From Myxococcus guangdongensis (GTDB taxonomy: Bacteria; Myxococcota; Myxococcia; Myxococcales; Myxococcaceae), in assembly GCF_024198255.1 (NCBI RefSeq), contig NZ_JAJVKW010000014.1, forward strand, positions 186,001 through 250,000: a stretch of 64,000 nucleotides of DNA. Direction: 5' to 3'. The notes beneath the pieces are model-generated. The model worked only from the letters and a program-made list of their open reading frames with translations. It ran no database searches and was not told where the DNA came from. The translations under genes and the position numbers were made by a program. This document shows, one piece after another, positions 42,098 to 49,771 of the stretch (its first letter is position 1; every line of letters starts with the position of its first letter).

Positions 42098-43761
42098 CAG
42101 AAGCGATACCCTCCGCTCAGCCACAAGCCACCGAAGCCCACCGCGCGCGTGCGCCCGTCCACGGGCACATAGGCCCAGAGCAGCTGCCCCTTGGCCTCCA
42201 GCACCCACCGCGTCGCCAGCCGCCATGACACTCCCGCCATCCAGCCAGGCCACACCGTGAAGTAGCGCTCATCTTGATTCAACAGCTCCAACTGGAAGGA
42301 GCGCTCCATCCACAAAGCGGCCACACGCGGCCCCGTGGACACGCCCAGCCTCCCCCACTCCCACGACGGCCCCACCGTCACCCCCACCATCACCGCCCGG
42401 TGTCGCACCGGCACCGTCCCACCCACGTCCAACTGGAGCGCCTGACGCCCCTGCCCCACGGCCAGGTCCGCGCCCACATCCAATCGCTCATCCAGCAGCA
42501 CCCCACGCCACCGCAAGCCCGCGCCCGCCATCAACGTCCGCGGGAGGACCTCGCGCCGGCTGCGGGCATCCAGGAAGCCCAGCACCCCCATGTCCAGCGA
42601 GACGGTGCGCCGAGGCCCCTCCTCCTGCTCGCGCAGCATCGCGTCCAACGCCCGACGCTCACCGGGCCGCAGCACCACCGTGTCCTCCCAGAGCAGCGCG
42701 CCGCCCTTGTGCAGCCCCAGGCGACGATTTCCCTCCGGGAGCGCCACACCCCCCGGCAGCTCGCCCGCGTCCACGCCATCCACCTTGAGCGTGAAGCCCT
42801 CCAGGCGCGGGCTGTAGGAGAACACCTCCGGCTGGCCGGGCTGGGACAGGGAGCCGGAGAGCAACACCGGGTCCGCGCCCACTTCCGTCATCCGCACGCT
42901 CGGGCGCTGCCGTCCCTGCGTATACGTCCACGTGTGACGGCGCGCCCAATCATGGGCCTCGGTGGCGCTCACCGCGCCGTCGCGGTTGCGGTCTCCGCGC
43001 CCGTCGAGCGCCTGGATGAAGAAGTGGGTGTAGATGTCATTGCCGAGCGCGTCGTCCTCGCGCGCCGCCTCGCCCCAATCACTGGCGGACAGGACCAACG
43101 ACGCGCGGCTGTCCTCCTCCAACGGGCGCGGAAGGAACGCGGCCTTGGTGCGCTCCAGCTCCGAGCGCACCGACTCGGGCAGCAGCGACTTGCCCGTGCC
43201 GCTGTGACACGTGGCCAGCACCAGCACCCGACGCAGCGAACCCAGCCGCTCCAGCGCCTGCTCCAGCACCGCCATCTCCAGCCCCGTGCCCTGGACGTCC
43301 CGGAAGCGCGTGTCGCGCATCACCAGGTAGCGCTGGAGCTCGCCTCGCGTGTCGCGCGCGAGCGTGCCGTGACCCGAGACATAGACGACCACCACGTCCC
43401 TCGGATTCCACGCACGCGCCTCGAGCGCCCGCAGCGCCTCCAGCACGCCCGCGCGCGTCGTCTGCTCCGGGCGGTGGAGCACCGTCACGGAGCGGAAGCC
43501 TCCCCGCCTCGGGTCCGCCAGCGCGCGCCCCAAGTCCTCCGCGTCCTTCGCCGGGTAGCGGAGGTCGTTCCAGGAGTCGTCGTCGTACTGGTCGATGCCG
43601 ATGAGCAGCGCGTGGCGCTCACCCTCGTGCGCCGAGGCGAGGCGCGCCGGGTCCAGGCGCACCTTCACCGCCTTCCCCTTCTCCCCGGCGCGCGCGCCGC
43701 CACAGGCCGCGAGCGACACGAGCAAGAGTCCCAGGACGAAATGGAGCCGGAAGCGAATCAA
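42097..43761 (-). CDS. outer-membrane caspase-like protein: caspase, EF-hand, PEGA and beta-barrel segments
   Basis: 554 residues. Lipobox SLAAC (Cys20). A caspase-like (peptidase C14) domain spans about 48-290, with catalytic VYVSGHG (His131) and VLATCHSG (Cys185). The loop DRNRDGAVSATE (about 259-270) matches an EF-hand calcium site. A PEGA-like domain (about 315-375, LKVDGVDAGELPGGVALPEG) is followed by about 170 residues of alternating aromatic beta strands ending in GYRF. The C-terminal Phe is typical of outer-membrane barrels. The start is TTG at 43761, 10 nt after the anti-sigma gene stop; no strong Shine-Dalgarno, so coupling is likely. Probably a protease domain fixed to the outer membrane, produced under control of the linked ECF sigma factor. 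Confidence 0.85.
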   Translation of the reverse strand: MIRFRLHFVLGLLLVSLAACGGARAGEKGKAVKVRLDPARLASAHEGERHALLIGIDQYDDDSWNDLRYPAKDAEDLGRALADPRRGGFRSVTVLHRPEQTTRAGVLEALRALEARAWNPRDVVVVYVSGHGTLARDTRGELQRYLVMRDTRFRDVQGTGLEMAVLEQALERLGSLRRVLVLATCHSGTGKSLLPESVRSELERTKAAFLPRPLEEDSRASLVLSASDWGEAAREDDALGNDIYTHFFIQALDGRGDRNRDGAVSATEAHDWARRHTWTYTQGRQRPSVRMTEVGADPVLLSGSLSQPGQPEVFSYSPRLEGFTLKVDGVDAGELPGGVALPEGNRRLGLHKGGALLWEDTVVLRPGERRALDAMLREQEEGPRRTVSLDMGVLGFLDARSRREVLPRTLMAGAGLRWRGVLLDERLDVGADLAVGQGRQALQLDVGGTVPVRHRAVMVGVTVGPSWEWGRLGVSTGPRVAALWMERSFQLELLNQDERYFTVWPGWMAGVSWRLATRWVLEAKGQLLWAYVPVDGRTRAVGFGGLWLSGGYRF

Positions 43762-43771
43762 GGGCCCACGC

Positions 43772-44548
43772 TCAGCGAGCGCCCTCCGGAGTCACCCGCA
43801 ACCCGAGCCGGGACAACGTGGCCTCCCGCGGCACACGCCCTCGAGCGAGCGCGGCGTCCCGCGCCTCCCCGGAGCCCTGCCCCCGGGGCCACGCGGCCAG
43901 CACCAGCATCCTCGGGCCCCGCTCTCCCTCCAGGGACACACCGGACAGCTCACCGCCATCGCGCAGGTCATGCGTCCCCGCGTCCAGCGAGTAGGCGCCC
44001 AGCATCTGCACGGAGCCATCGGGCGACTCCAGCGCGAGCAGCGCGTCCGCGACCTCGCTCGCGCGATAGCGCACCAGCACCACGGCCTCGGGAGGAAGCG
44101 GGGCCCCCTCCGTCAGTGGACGCAGGCTCCCATCCGGCATCCGAGCGAGCGCCGTCAGCTCCAACGACAACGGGGCGCCGCCCTTCAGTCGCACCGAGGT
44201 GCCCGGCTGCTCGCCCGTCAGCAGCGCGGGGTGCACGGCGAAGGTGACCCCGGCGGCGACGGCCACCGCCACCGCGCCGGAGAGCCACAGGCGCCGAGGC
44301 GGACCGAGCCGCCTGCGCAAGCGGGCCCACCCCACCGTGTCCTCGCCCACAGGCTGCAGGCTCCCGAGCGCCTCGTCCGTCATCGCCTCCAGGCCGAACG
44401 TGTCGTCGTCGCCCGTCTTCTCGAGGAACGCCTCGCACGCATCGCAGGGCCGCGACAGGTGGTCCGCGAAGTACGCCACCGCGTCGGGGGACTTGTCCCG
44501 CAGCGCCCGCCAGCTGTGCGCATCCAGGTGTCTGTTCGCGTCGCCCAT
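43772..44548 (-). CDS. anti-sigma-factor-like membrane protein
   Basis: 258 residues. The N-terminal 60 residues contain HLSRPCDACEAF, close to the zinc-binding anti-sigma (ZAS, H-x3-C-x2-C) motif but with one extra residue. A single TM helix (about 88-108, LSGAVAVAVAAGVTFAV) separates it from a periplasmic beta-rich domain (about 110-258). It starts 3 bp after the sigma factor gene stop, the standard arrangement for a membrane anti-sigma factor holding its ECF partner. The trigger is unknown. Confidence 0.82.
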   Translation of the reverse strand: MGDANRHLDAHSWRALRDKSPDAVAYFADHLSRPCDACEAFLEKTGDDDTFGLEAMTDEALGSLQPVGEDTVGWARLRRRLGPPRRLWLSGAVAVAVAAGVTFAVHPALLTGEQPGTSVRLKGGAPLSLELTALARMPDGSLRPLTEGAPLPPEAVVLVRYRASEVADALLALESPDGSVQMLGAYSLDAGTHDLRDGGELSGVSLEGERGPRMLVLAAWPRGQGSGEARDAALARGRVPREATLSRLGLRVTPEGAR

Positions 44549-44551
44549 GGC

Positions 44552-45124
44552 TCATCCCACTCCCGCGGCCAACAGCCGCGACAGCAACTGGCGCTTCACC
44601 CGCGCGCGGAAGCGCTCCAGGCGCATCGTCACCGCGCTCTTGCCCAGGCCCAGGCGCTCGGCGATCTCCCGCGCGCTCAGCTCGCCCTCCAGATAGAACA
44701 GGCGCACCGTCTCCTTCTCGGGGCCCTCGGGCAGCGATTCAATCAGCTCGCGCACCACCGCCACGCGCCGCTCCAGCTCCAACGCCGGAGGAATCGCGGG
44801 CGTGGTCGACTCCAGCTCCAGCGCCAGGTCCTCCGCCGCGCGGCCTCGCAGCTGCGCGCCCCGACTGAGCGACTGCGCGTGGTGCCGGGCAATCGTCACC
44901 AGCCAGCTCCCGAAGGCGCGGGGATGCTGCAGCCGGGGCAGCTCGCGGAAGGCCCGGACGAAGGTCTCCTGGACCACGTCCTCCACCTCCGCGGGCCCCA
45001 GCGCCGAGTAGCCCAGCGCGACGCGGCGCACAGCGCCATGGAAGCGCTGATACAGCTCGCGGTGCGCGTCCTGCGCCCCCTCGGCTGCTCGTCGGATGCA
45101 GGTGGCGACCTCCTCCTCCGTCAC
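44552..45124 (-). CDS. ECF-type RNA polymerase sigma factor
   Basis: 190 residues from GTG at 45124, which follows GGGGGAG; the longer frame upstream lacks support. Region 2 shows ELYQRFHGAVRRVAL...VEDVVQETFVRAFREL and FGSWLVTIARHHA. Region 4 shows LPEGPEKETVRLFYLEGELSAREIAERLGLGKSAVTMRLERFRARV, a complete helix-turn-helix. First gene of a four-gene operon: sigma, anti-sigma, caspase-barrel lipoprotein, poly-Asp lipoprotein. ECF operons are usually autoregulated, so a target promoter should lie in 45125-45432. Confidence 0.93.
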   Translation of the reverse strand: MTEEEVATCIRRAAEGAQDAHRELYQRFHGAVRRVALGYSALGPAEVEDVVQETFVRAFRELPRLQHPRAFGSWLVTIARHHAQSLSRGAQLRGRAAEDLALELESTTPAIPPALELERRVAVVRELIESLPEGPEKETVRLFYLEGELSAREIAERLGLGKSAVTMRLERFRARVKRQLLSRLLAAGVG

Positions 45125-45432
45125 GCCCGCGCTCCCCCGCCCATCCCCCACGCATCCCCACGTGCGTCCACCTGGGAGCACACGAAGAGGGCTCCGGCCC
45201 ACCGGAAGCACTCCCATCTCGAGGCACGCGGACACGCCATGTCTCCCCAGTCAGTACCTGTCTCCCTGGAAGGAGTCACGGGCCCCGTTTCGGCCACGCC
45301 GCCCTTCATGCAGGCGAGGTGATGTGGCCGATGGGGACCTCGGGGCTCCTTCATTTCCAGACCGGGATTTTCGGGCGGCGGCAGGCCGGAGACGCCGCTC
45401 GCCAGGTCCCTCGATACCAGGAGATGGAAGGT
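45125..45432. promoter_or_regulatory. divergent control region of ECF operon, with TGTCTCCC direct repeats
   Basis: 308 bp between the ECF sigma operon and the divergent DUF4382-like lipoprotein. TGTCTCCC occurs at 45240-45247 and again at 45259-45266 (19-bp period, about two helical turns). Read on the minus strand these are GGGAGACA boxes upstream of the sigma gene. No other gene is seen. Confidence 0.4.
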
Positions 45433-46185
45433 ATGCGATTCATCGGATTGTGCGTGTCCGTCATGCTGCTCTCTGCGTGTGGGAGTGATGAGGGCGTCAA
45501 GGTCGGGCTGAGCACCCGGGTGGGCGCGGCGCGTGGAGCCCAGGCCATCGGCAAGAGCGCCCAGCAGGCGGAGCCCGCCACCGGCATCACGTTGGACCGG
45601 GTGCGCCTGTCGGTGCGCGAGCTGGAGCTCGAGTACGAGGGCGACCACCACGATGACGACGACCGGGATGGCGGCGACGATGATGACCTGCGGCACTCGG
45701 GCGCTGACGACGAGCAGCGGCTGGGGCCCATCCTCATCGACCTGTCCGCGGACGACTTGAATGGCCGCATCGTCCCCGTGGGCAACCTGCGGGTGACGCC
45801 GGGCATCTTCGATGAAATCGAGTTCGACATCGGTAGAATCACCGTCGCCCAGGCGGGGCAGGACGCGCCGCTGCGGGAGCTCGCCGAGCTGGGCGCCTCG
45901 GTGGTCATCGACGGCCACATCGACGGCCAGCCCTTCAGCTTCGTCTCCAGCGTGCGCATGGAGCAGGAGCGCGAGGCGCGCTTCGAGGTGAAGGAGGGCC
46001 AGGAGCCCAACATCACGCTCAACATCGACCCGACCGGCTGGTTCGTCGATGGCAACGGGCAGCGGTTGGACCCGCGCGACGCCTCCGCCCGCTCCACCAT
46101 CGAGAACAACCTGCGCCGCTCCATCGACGCCTTCGACGACGACGACCGCGATGGCGGCGAGGACGACGACCACGACGACGACTGA
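45433..46185 (+). CDS. DUF4382-like lipoprotein with two poly-Asp segments
   Basis: 250 residues; GAAGG just before the ATG at 45433. Lipobox LLSAC. A DUF4382-like beta domain is visible in TGITLDRVRLSVRELELEYEG and GPILIDLSADDLNGRIVP...VTPGIFDEIEFDIGRI. An acidic insertion (DDDDRDGGDDDD) lies near residues 73-90, and a second acidic block (DDDDRDGGEDDDHDDD) forms the C-terminus. Divergent from the sigma operon, and a plausible member of the same regulon. The Asp blocks could bind Ca2+ or other cations. Confidence 0.82.
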   Translation: MRFIGLCVSVMLLSACGSDEGVKVGLSTRVGAARGAQAIGKSAQQAEPATGITLDRVRLSVRELELEYEGDHHDDDDRDGGDDDDLRHSGADDEQRLGPILIDLSADDLNGRIVPVGNLRVTPGIFDEIEFDIGRITVAQAGQDAPLRELAELGASVVIDGHIDGQPFSFVSSVRMEQEREARFEVKEGQEPNITLNIDPTGWFVDGNGQRLDPRDASARSTIENNLRRSIDAFDDDDRDGGEDDDHDDD

Positions 46186-46202
46186 GCTCTGGGATGTACC
46201 CA

Positions 46203-46218
46203 GGTTGCAACGGCAACC
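46203..46218 (+). terminator. 6-bp stem with AACG tetraloop
   Basis: GGTTGC (46203-46208) and GCAACC (46213-46218) pair perfectly across a 4-nt loop, 17 nt after the DUF4382-like stop. No U tract; weak terminator candidate. Confidence 0.35.
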
Positions 46219-46241
46219 CCATCCCAAGAACATCAGAAAAC

Positions 46242-46272
46242 GATTAATCTGGACTTAACTGATTAATCTGGA
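46242..46272. repeat. duplicated GATTAATCTGGA box upstream of esterase lipoprotein
   Basis: GATTAATCTGGA occurs at 46242-46253 and 46261-46272. Each copy contains the palindrome GATTAATC, and the two are 19 bp apart. The stretch is strongly AT-rich for this genome and lies upstream of the gene at 46315, so it could be a pair of operator half-sites on one face of the helix and/or a promoter. Confidence 0.5.
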
Positions 46273-46280
46273 TTGTCCTT

Positions 46281-46311
46281 GGCCTCCTCATCACCCTTGA
46301 ATGAGGAGGCC
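46281..46311 (+). promoter_or_regulatory. 11-bp perfect hairpin sequestering the Shine-Dalgarno
   Basis: GGCCTCCTCAT (46281-46291) and ATGAGGAGGCC (46301-46311) are perfect inverted repeats with a 9-nt loop. The 3' arm contains GAGGAGG (46303-46309), the ribosome binding site of the GTG start at 46315. Folded, the site would be fully paired, so translation should need an opening event. No U tract follows, which argues against a simple terminator. Confidence 0.6.
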
Positions 46312-46314
46312 TTC

Positions 46315-47991
46315 GTGATTCGTTCGCGGCATCGTGAAGCATGGCTGTGTGGTTTCGCCTCGCTGGGCATGCTGGTCGGCTGTGGCGCGCCGGAGGGAGA
46401 CGGCGCCGAGCAGGCCCTGTCCACCGTGACGTCGCCGCTCGTGGGGCAGAAGCTGGTCATCCACCCGGCCAACGTCCAACCCGACGGCGTCCGTCCGACG
46501 CTGGGCGTCTATCAGAACCTGTATGACGAGCAGGCCTTGATAGGGGACCCGCGCGCGGGCTCGACCTTCAAGCCCGCGACGACCTGGGGCAACGTCGTCT
46601 ACAACGAGAACCAGTACCCCATGGGTTTCGTCATCGACCTGGGGCAGCTGTACGACGTGACGGAGGTCGGCGTGTTCGACACGTACGACTCCGGCACCGT
46701 CTCCTTCAGCGTCGGTACGCCGGGCGCGTGGTCCACGCCCCTGTCGCTCGTCACCAACGGGTGGGAGCAGTGGAAGTGGCTGACGGTGGGCCAGCGCACG
46801 CGCTACCTCCACTTCGCGCGCAGCATGTACGGCGCGTCGAACGAAATCGTCGTCTACGGCAGCCCCGCGGGCACGACGGCGAACGTGCCGCCCACCGCCT
46901 CCGCGGGCCTGGACCAGACGCTCATCCTGCCCACGTCGTCGGCGCAGCTGACGGGCACGGCGAGCGACTCGGATGGCACCGTGGTGTCACAGCAGTGGAC
47001 CCAGGTCTCCGGCCCCAACACCGCGACGCTGACGGGCGCCACCACGCTGTCCGCCACGGCTTCCGGCCTGGTGACGGGGCTCTACGAGTTCGAGCTGGGC
47101 GTGACGGATGACCAGGGCGCCTCAGCGAGCTCGCGCACGAAGGTCCGGGTGGAGCCCGCCCTGAACGGACGCGGGACCACCGTGGAGATCTACAAGGACA
47201 CCACGCGCGTGTTCCAGGGCAACTATGGCCACGTCGTGTACCTGCCGCCGGGCTACGACGCGGGCACGAACTGGCCCATCGTCATCTTCCTGCACGGCGC
47301 GGGGGAGCGCGGAGACGGCGGGCCGAGCCAGCTCAAGCGGGTCCGCGCCATGGGGCTCCAGTCGTACATCGACAGGAACGGGAAGGACTATCCCTTCATC
47401 CTCGTGTCGCCCCAGACGAGCACCTCCAACTTCTGGAACGACCAGGAGGCGCTCGACAGCGTGGACCCCTTCATCGAGCGCATCCTGTCGACGTACAAGG
47501 TGGACAGGAAGCGCGTGTACCTGACGGGCCTGAGCATGGGCGGCGCGGGCACGTTCTCCTATGCGTCCACCTTCCCCGCGAAGCTGGCGGCCGCGGTGCC
47601 GGTCTGCAACGGCGGCTATGGCTCCTCCGTGGCCCGCGCGCAGGCGATGGTGAACGCCCACCTGCCGGTGTGGGGTTCGCACGCCATCAACGACCCCGCC
47701 TCGTACTCGGGCACGCGCGACTGGTTCAATCGGATGGGCGAAGCCATGGGCGCCACGGGGAGCGTCATGACCACGTACACGTATCCCAGCCGCGCGCAGA
47801 CGGCGTTCTTCCGTCTGGGCCCGGCGCGGTGGGAGTGGGTCGACGGACAGACGGCGCAGGACACCAGCGGCAATCCTCCCGCGAAGCCGGTGCTCTTCAC
47901 CCTCTTCCACGACGGCGGCCACTCCATCTGGGACCGCGTCTACCAGGAGCCGAAGGTGCTGAGCTGGATGCTCGCGCAGCAGCGGCCTTGA
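46315..47991 (+). CDS. lipoprotein: discoidin-like domain, PKD domain, esterase domain
   Basis: 558 residues from GTG at 46315, 5 nt after GAGGAGG. Lipobox LVGC (Cys23). Residues about 40-185 form a discoidin-like beta domain (MGFVIDLGQLYDVTEVGVF). About 190-280 is PKD/REJ-like (PPTASAGLDQTLILP, DGTVVSQQWTQVSGP). The C-terminal alpha/beta hydrolase has IVIFLHGAGERGDGG (oxyanion), nucleophile elbow GLSMGG with Ser407, and FHDGGHSIWD (His). It resembles phospholipase/carboxylesterase-type PHB-depolymerase-like enzymes. Surface lipoprotein. It shares architecture with 19214 but has one discoidin module fewer. The leader carries an unusual hairpin and duplicated boxes. Confidence 0.87.
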   Translation: MIRSRHREAWLCGFASLGMLVGCGAPEGDGAEQALSTVTSPLVGQKLVIHPANVQPDGVRPTLGVYQNLYDEQALIGDPRAGSTFKPATTWGNVVYNENQYPMGFVIDLGQLYDVTEVGVFDTYDSGTVSFSVGTPGAWSTPLSLVTNGWEQWKWLTVGQRTRYLHFARSMYGASNEIVVYGSPAGTTANVPPTASAGLDQTLILPTSSAQLTGTASDSDGTVVSQQWTQVSGPNTATLTGATTLSATASGLVTGLYEFELGVTDDQGASASSRTKVRVEPALNGRGTTVEIYKDTTRVFQGNYGHVVYLPPGYDAGTNWPIVIFLHGAGERGDGGPSQLKRVRAMGLQSYIDRNGKDYPFILVSPQTSTSNFWNDQEALDSVDPFIERILSTYKVDRKRVYLTGLSMGGAGTFSYASTFPAKLAAAVPVCNGGYGSSVARAQAMVNAHLPVWGSHAINDPASYSGTRDWFNRMGEAMGATGSVMTTYTYPSRAQTAFFRLGPARWEWVDGQTAQDTSGNPPAKPVLFTLFHDGGHSIWDRVYQEPKVLSWMLAQQRP

Positions 47992-48025
47992 GGCGGGCTC
48001 CGCCGGAGTGAGGCGGGCGCGAAGT

Positions 48026-48053
48026 GGACCCGTGACTCCCGGGTAACGGGTCC
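48026..48053 (+). terminator. 8-bp perfect hairpin after esterase gene
   Basis: GGACCCGT (48026-48033) and ACGGGTCC (48046-48053) pair perfectly over a 12-nt loop, 34 nt after the stop at 47991. No U tract. Confidence 0.35.
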
Positions 48054-48120
48054 TCCTCGCGCCGGGGGGCCGCGCGCATCCTGCGTCGGCCTTCCGCCTT
48101 CCCTCCTCGGGCAAGCCCTC

Positions 48121-48414
48121 ATGAACGACGACGCTTCGCGCCCTCGCAGGAAGCTGTTGACCCACACGCTCGCGGGCGTGAGCGCCATACCCTTCGTGTC
48201 CGTGCCGGGCCTCCTGGCCGCGGCGCCCGACAAGCCCTCCACCCATGGCACGTGGTCCCTCCCCACGGGCGGCCCACGCGACTTCGACTTCCTCGTGGGC
48301 ACCTGGAAATCAGCGACAGGCTTCGCGAGCGTCACGCGGGCGGCCACCCGCTCCGGCCTGCGAGTCGTCCGGCGGGTCCTCGAGGACAGCGTCGGCGCAC
48401 CGCGCAAGGCTTGA
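48121..48414 (+). pseudogene. frameshifted remnant of a Tat-exported protein
   Basis: The open frame (97 codons) starts MNDDASRPRRKLLTHTLAG, a twin-arginine-like signal, and reaches RDFDFLVGTWK, the opening of a small DUF1579-like secreted domain. It then turns into unrelated Arg/Ala-rich sequence. If one A is added in the run at 48307-48309 (TGGAAATCAGC), the reading continues as W-K-I-S-D-R-L-R-E-R-H-A-G, which fits that domain better. The remainder is missing. I read it as a gene broken by a one-base deletion and then truncated. An intact short protein is the alternative. Confidence 0.5.
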
Positions 48415-48476
48415 GCAGCGTGGAGGCAGTCGCATCCGAATGACGAGAAGGGGCGGAACGGGTCTATCCTGGGGCG

Positions 48477-49769
48477 ATGGGATTCTTCGTCTCCGCGTAC
48501 GGCACGCTCGCGTCCCGCGTCCTCGGCGTCGTCCTGTTCGTCGTGCTGTCGGGCTGCCGCGCCAGCTATGTGCAGCACACCCCGGGGATTCAGACGCTCG
48601 CGGACGAGGGGCGGTACAAGGAGGCGCTGGCGGAGCTGGACACCGTCGCGCGGAACGAGGAGTTGGAGTTGGACCCGCTGCTGGTCGCCGCGGACCGGGG
48701 TGGGCTGCTGCATCGCGCGGGGGACTGGGAGGCGAGCAGCCGGGTGTTCGTCGAGGCGTCGCGCCTGGCGGATGAGCACGAGGTCGTCCGCATCAGCGAG
48801 GAGTTCACGGGGACCATCCCCTGGCGCATGGGGGCGCTGGAGCGGCAGACGCTGCACACCCTCAACGCGCTGAACTACCTCCAGCTCGGGCGTGCGGACG
48901 AGGCCGCCGTCGAGGCGCGGCTGACGAGCGCGCTCAACCTGCAGCGGCACCTGATGCAGCGCTACGACGTCCAGTTGGAGTACCACCTGCTCGCCATCCC
49001 CATCGACGAGCAGCTGCGTCCCTACCTGGCCCAGAGCGTCATCGGGTTGTACGTGAGCGGCCTCGCGCACGAGGTGGCGGGGAACGAGGAGTCGGCGTTC
49101 ATCGACTACCTCGCCGCGTGGCGCATCACCCGGAGCGCGCCGCGCGGGGTTCCGTCGAGCATGGCGCACCTGGAGCCCTGGCTGCTCGCGCAGGCGCGGA
49201 GGTTGGGACGTCCGGAGCTGGAGGAACTGGAGCGGCACATCCAGGCGCCGGAGGCGCCGGGGCTCGGAGAGGGTGCCGGGGAGTTGGTGGTCGTCGTGGA
49301 GACGGGGAAGCTCCCGAAGCGCTGCATCGTCGAGCGCGCGGAGGGTCAGCGGGTCTGGAGCGCGTGCCCGCGCCCGTGGGTCCGAGGCCAGGCCCGAATC
49401 GAGGCGGGGGGAGCGGGATGGGAGGCGGAGACGGTCACCTCGCTGGAGAACCTCTTGTTGCGAAGAGGCACTGTCGGAGCGCTGCTGGATTCGACGCGGC
49501 AGCCGAACCTCTGGGCGCGGGTGGGGGCGCTGTCGCTCTTCTTGGTGGTGCCACCGCTCGGCGGCTATCTGCTCATCCGCGCCAGCATCGAGCACTCGAC
49601 GCAAATCGAGCAGGGCTGGCTGAGCCTGCCGGCGGAGTTCCAGGTGGCGCGCATCTCACTGGCCCCGGGGCGCCAGACAGTGCGCATCCTCCGGGCGGGC
49701 ACCGAGCTGACGCGCGAGGTGGACATCACCGCCCGGCGGCTCCAGGTGCTCGTCGTACCGATGAACTGA
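48477..49769 (+). CDS. TPR-like lipoprotein
   Basis: 430 residues; lipobox VLSGC (about Cys27). Residues about 40-240 are helical and TPR-like (YKEALAELDTVARNEEL, LLHRAGDWEASSRVFVEAS, LNALNYLQLGRADEAAVEARL, YVSGLAHEVAGNEESAFIDYL). A beta region follows, then one hydrophobic helix (about 345-368), then a C-terminal beta domain. It is similar to poorly characterised envelope lipoproteins of COG3014 type. Convergent with the next gene, with 2 bp between stops, suggesting no separate terminators. Confidence 0.8.
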   Translation: MGFFVSAYGTLASRVLGVVLFVVLSGCRASYVQHTPGIQTLADEGRYKEALAELDTVARNEELELDPLLVAADRGGLLHRAGDWEASSRVFVEASRLADEHEVVRISEEFTGTIPWRMGALERQTLHTLNALNYLQLGRADEAAVEARLTSALNLQRHLMQRYDVQLEYHLLAIPIDEQLRPYLAQSVIGLYVSGLAHEVAGNEESAFIDYLAAWRITRSAPRGVPSSMAHLEPWLLAQARRLGRPELEELERHIQAPEAPGLGEGAGELVVVVETGKLPKRCIVERAEGQRVWSACPRPWVRGQARIEAGGAGWEAETVTSLENLLLRRGTVGALLDSTRQPNLWARVGALSLFLVVPPLGGYLLIRASIEHSTQIEQGWLSLPAEFQVARISLAPGRQTVRILRAGTELTREVDITARRLQVLVVPMN

Positions 49770-49771
49770 GT

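Noticed and set aside
45125..45235. Longer sigma factor starting at 45235
   Set aside because: The extra 37 residues are Gly/Arg/Pro-rich, unlike ECF sigma factors, and GTG at 45124 has a GGGGGAG site at good distance.
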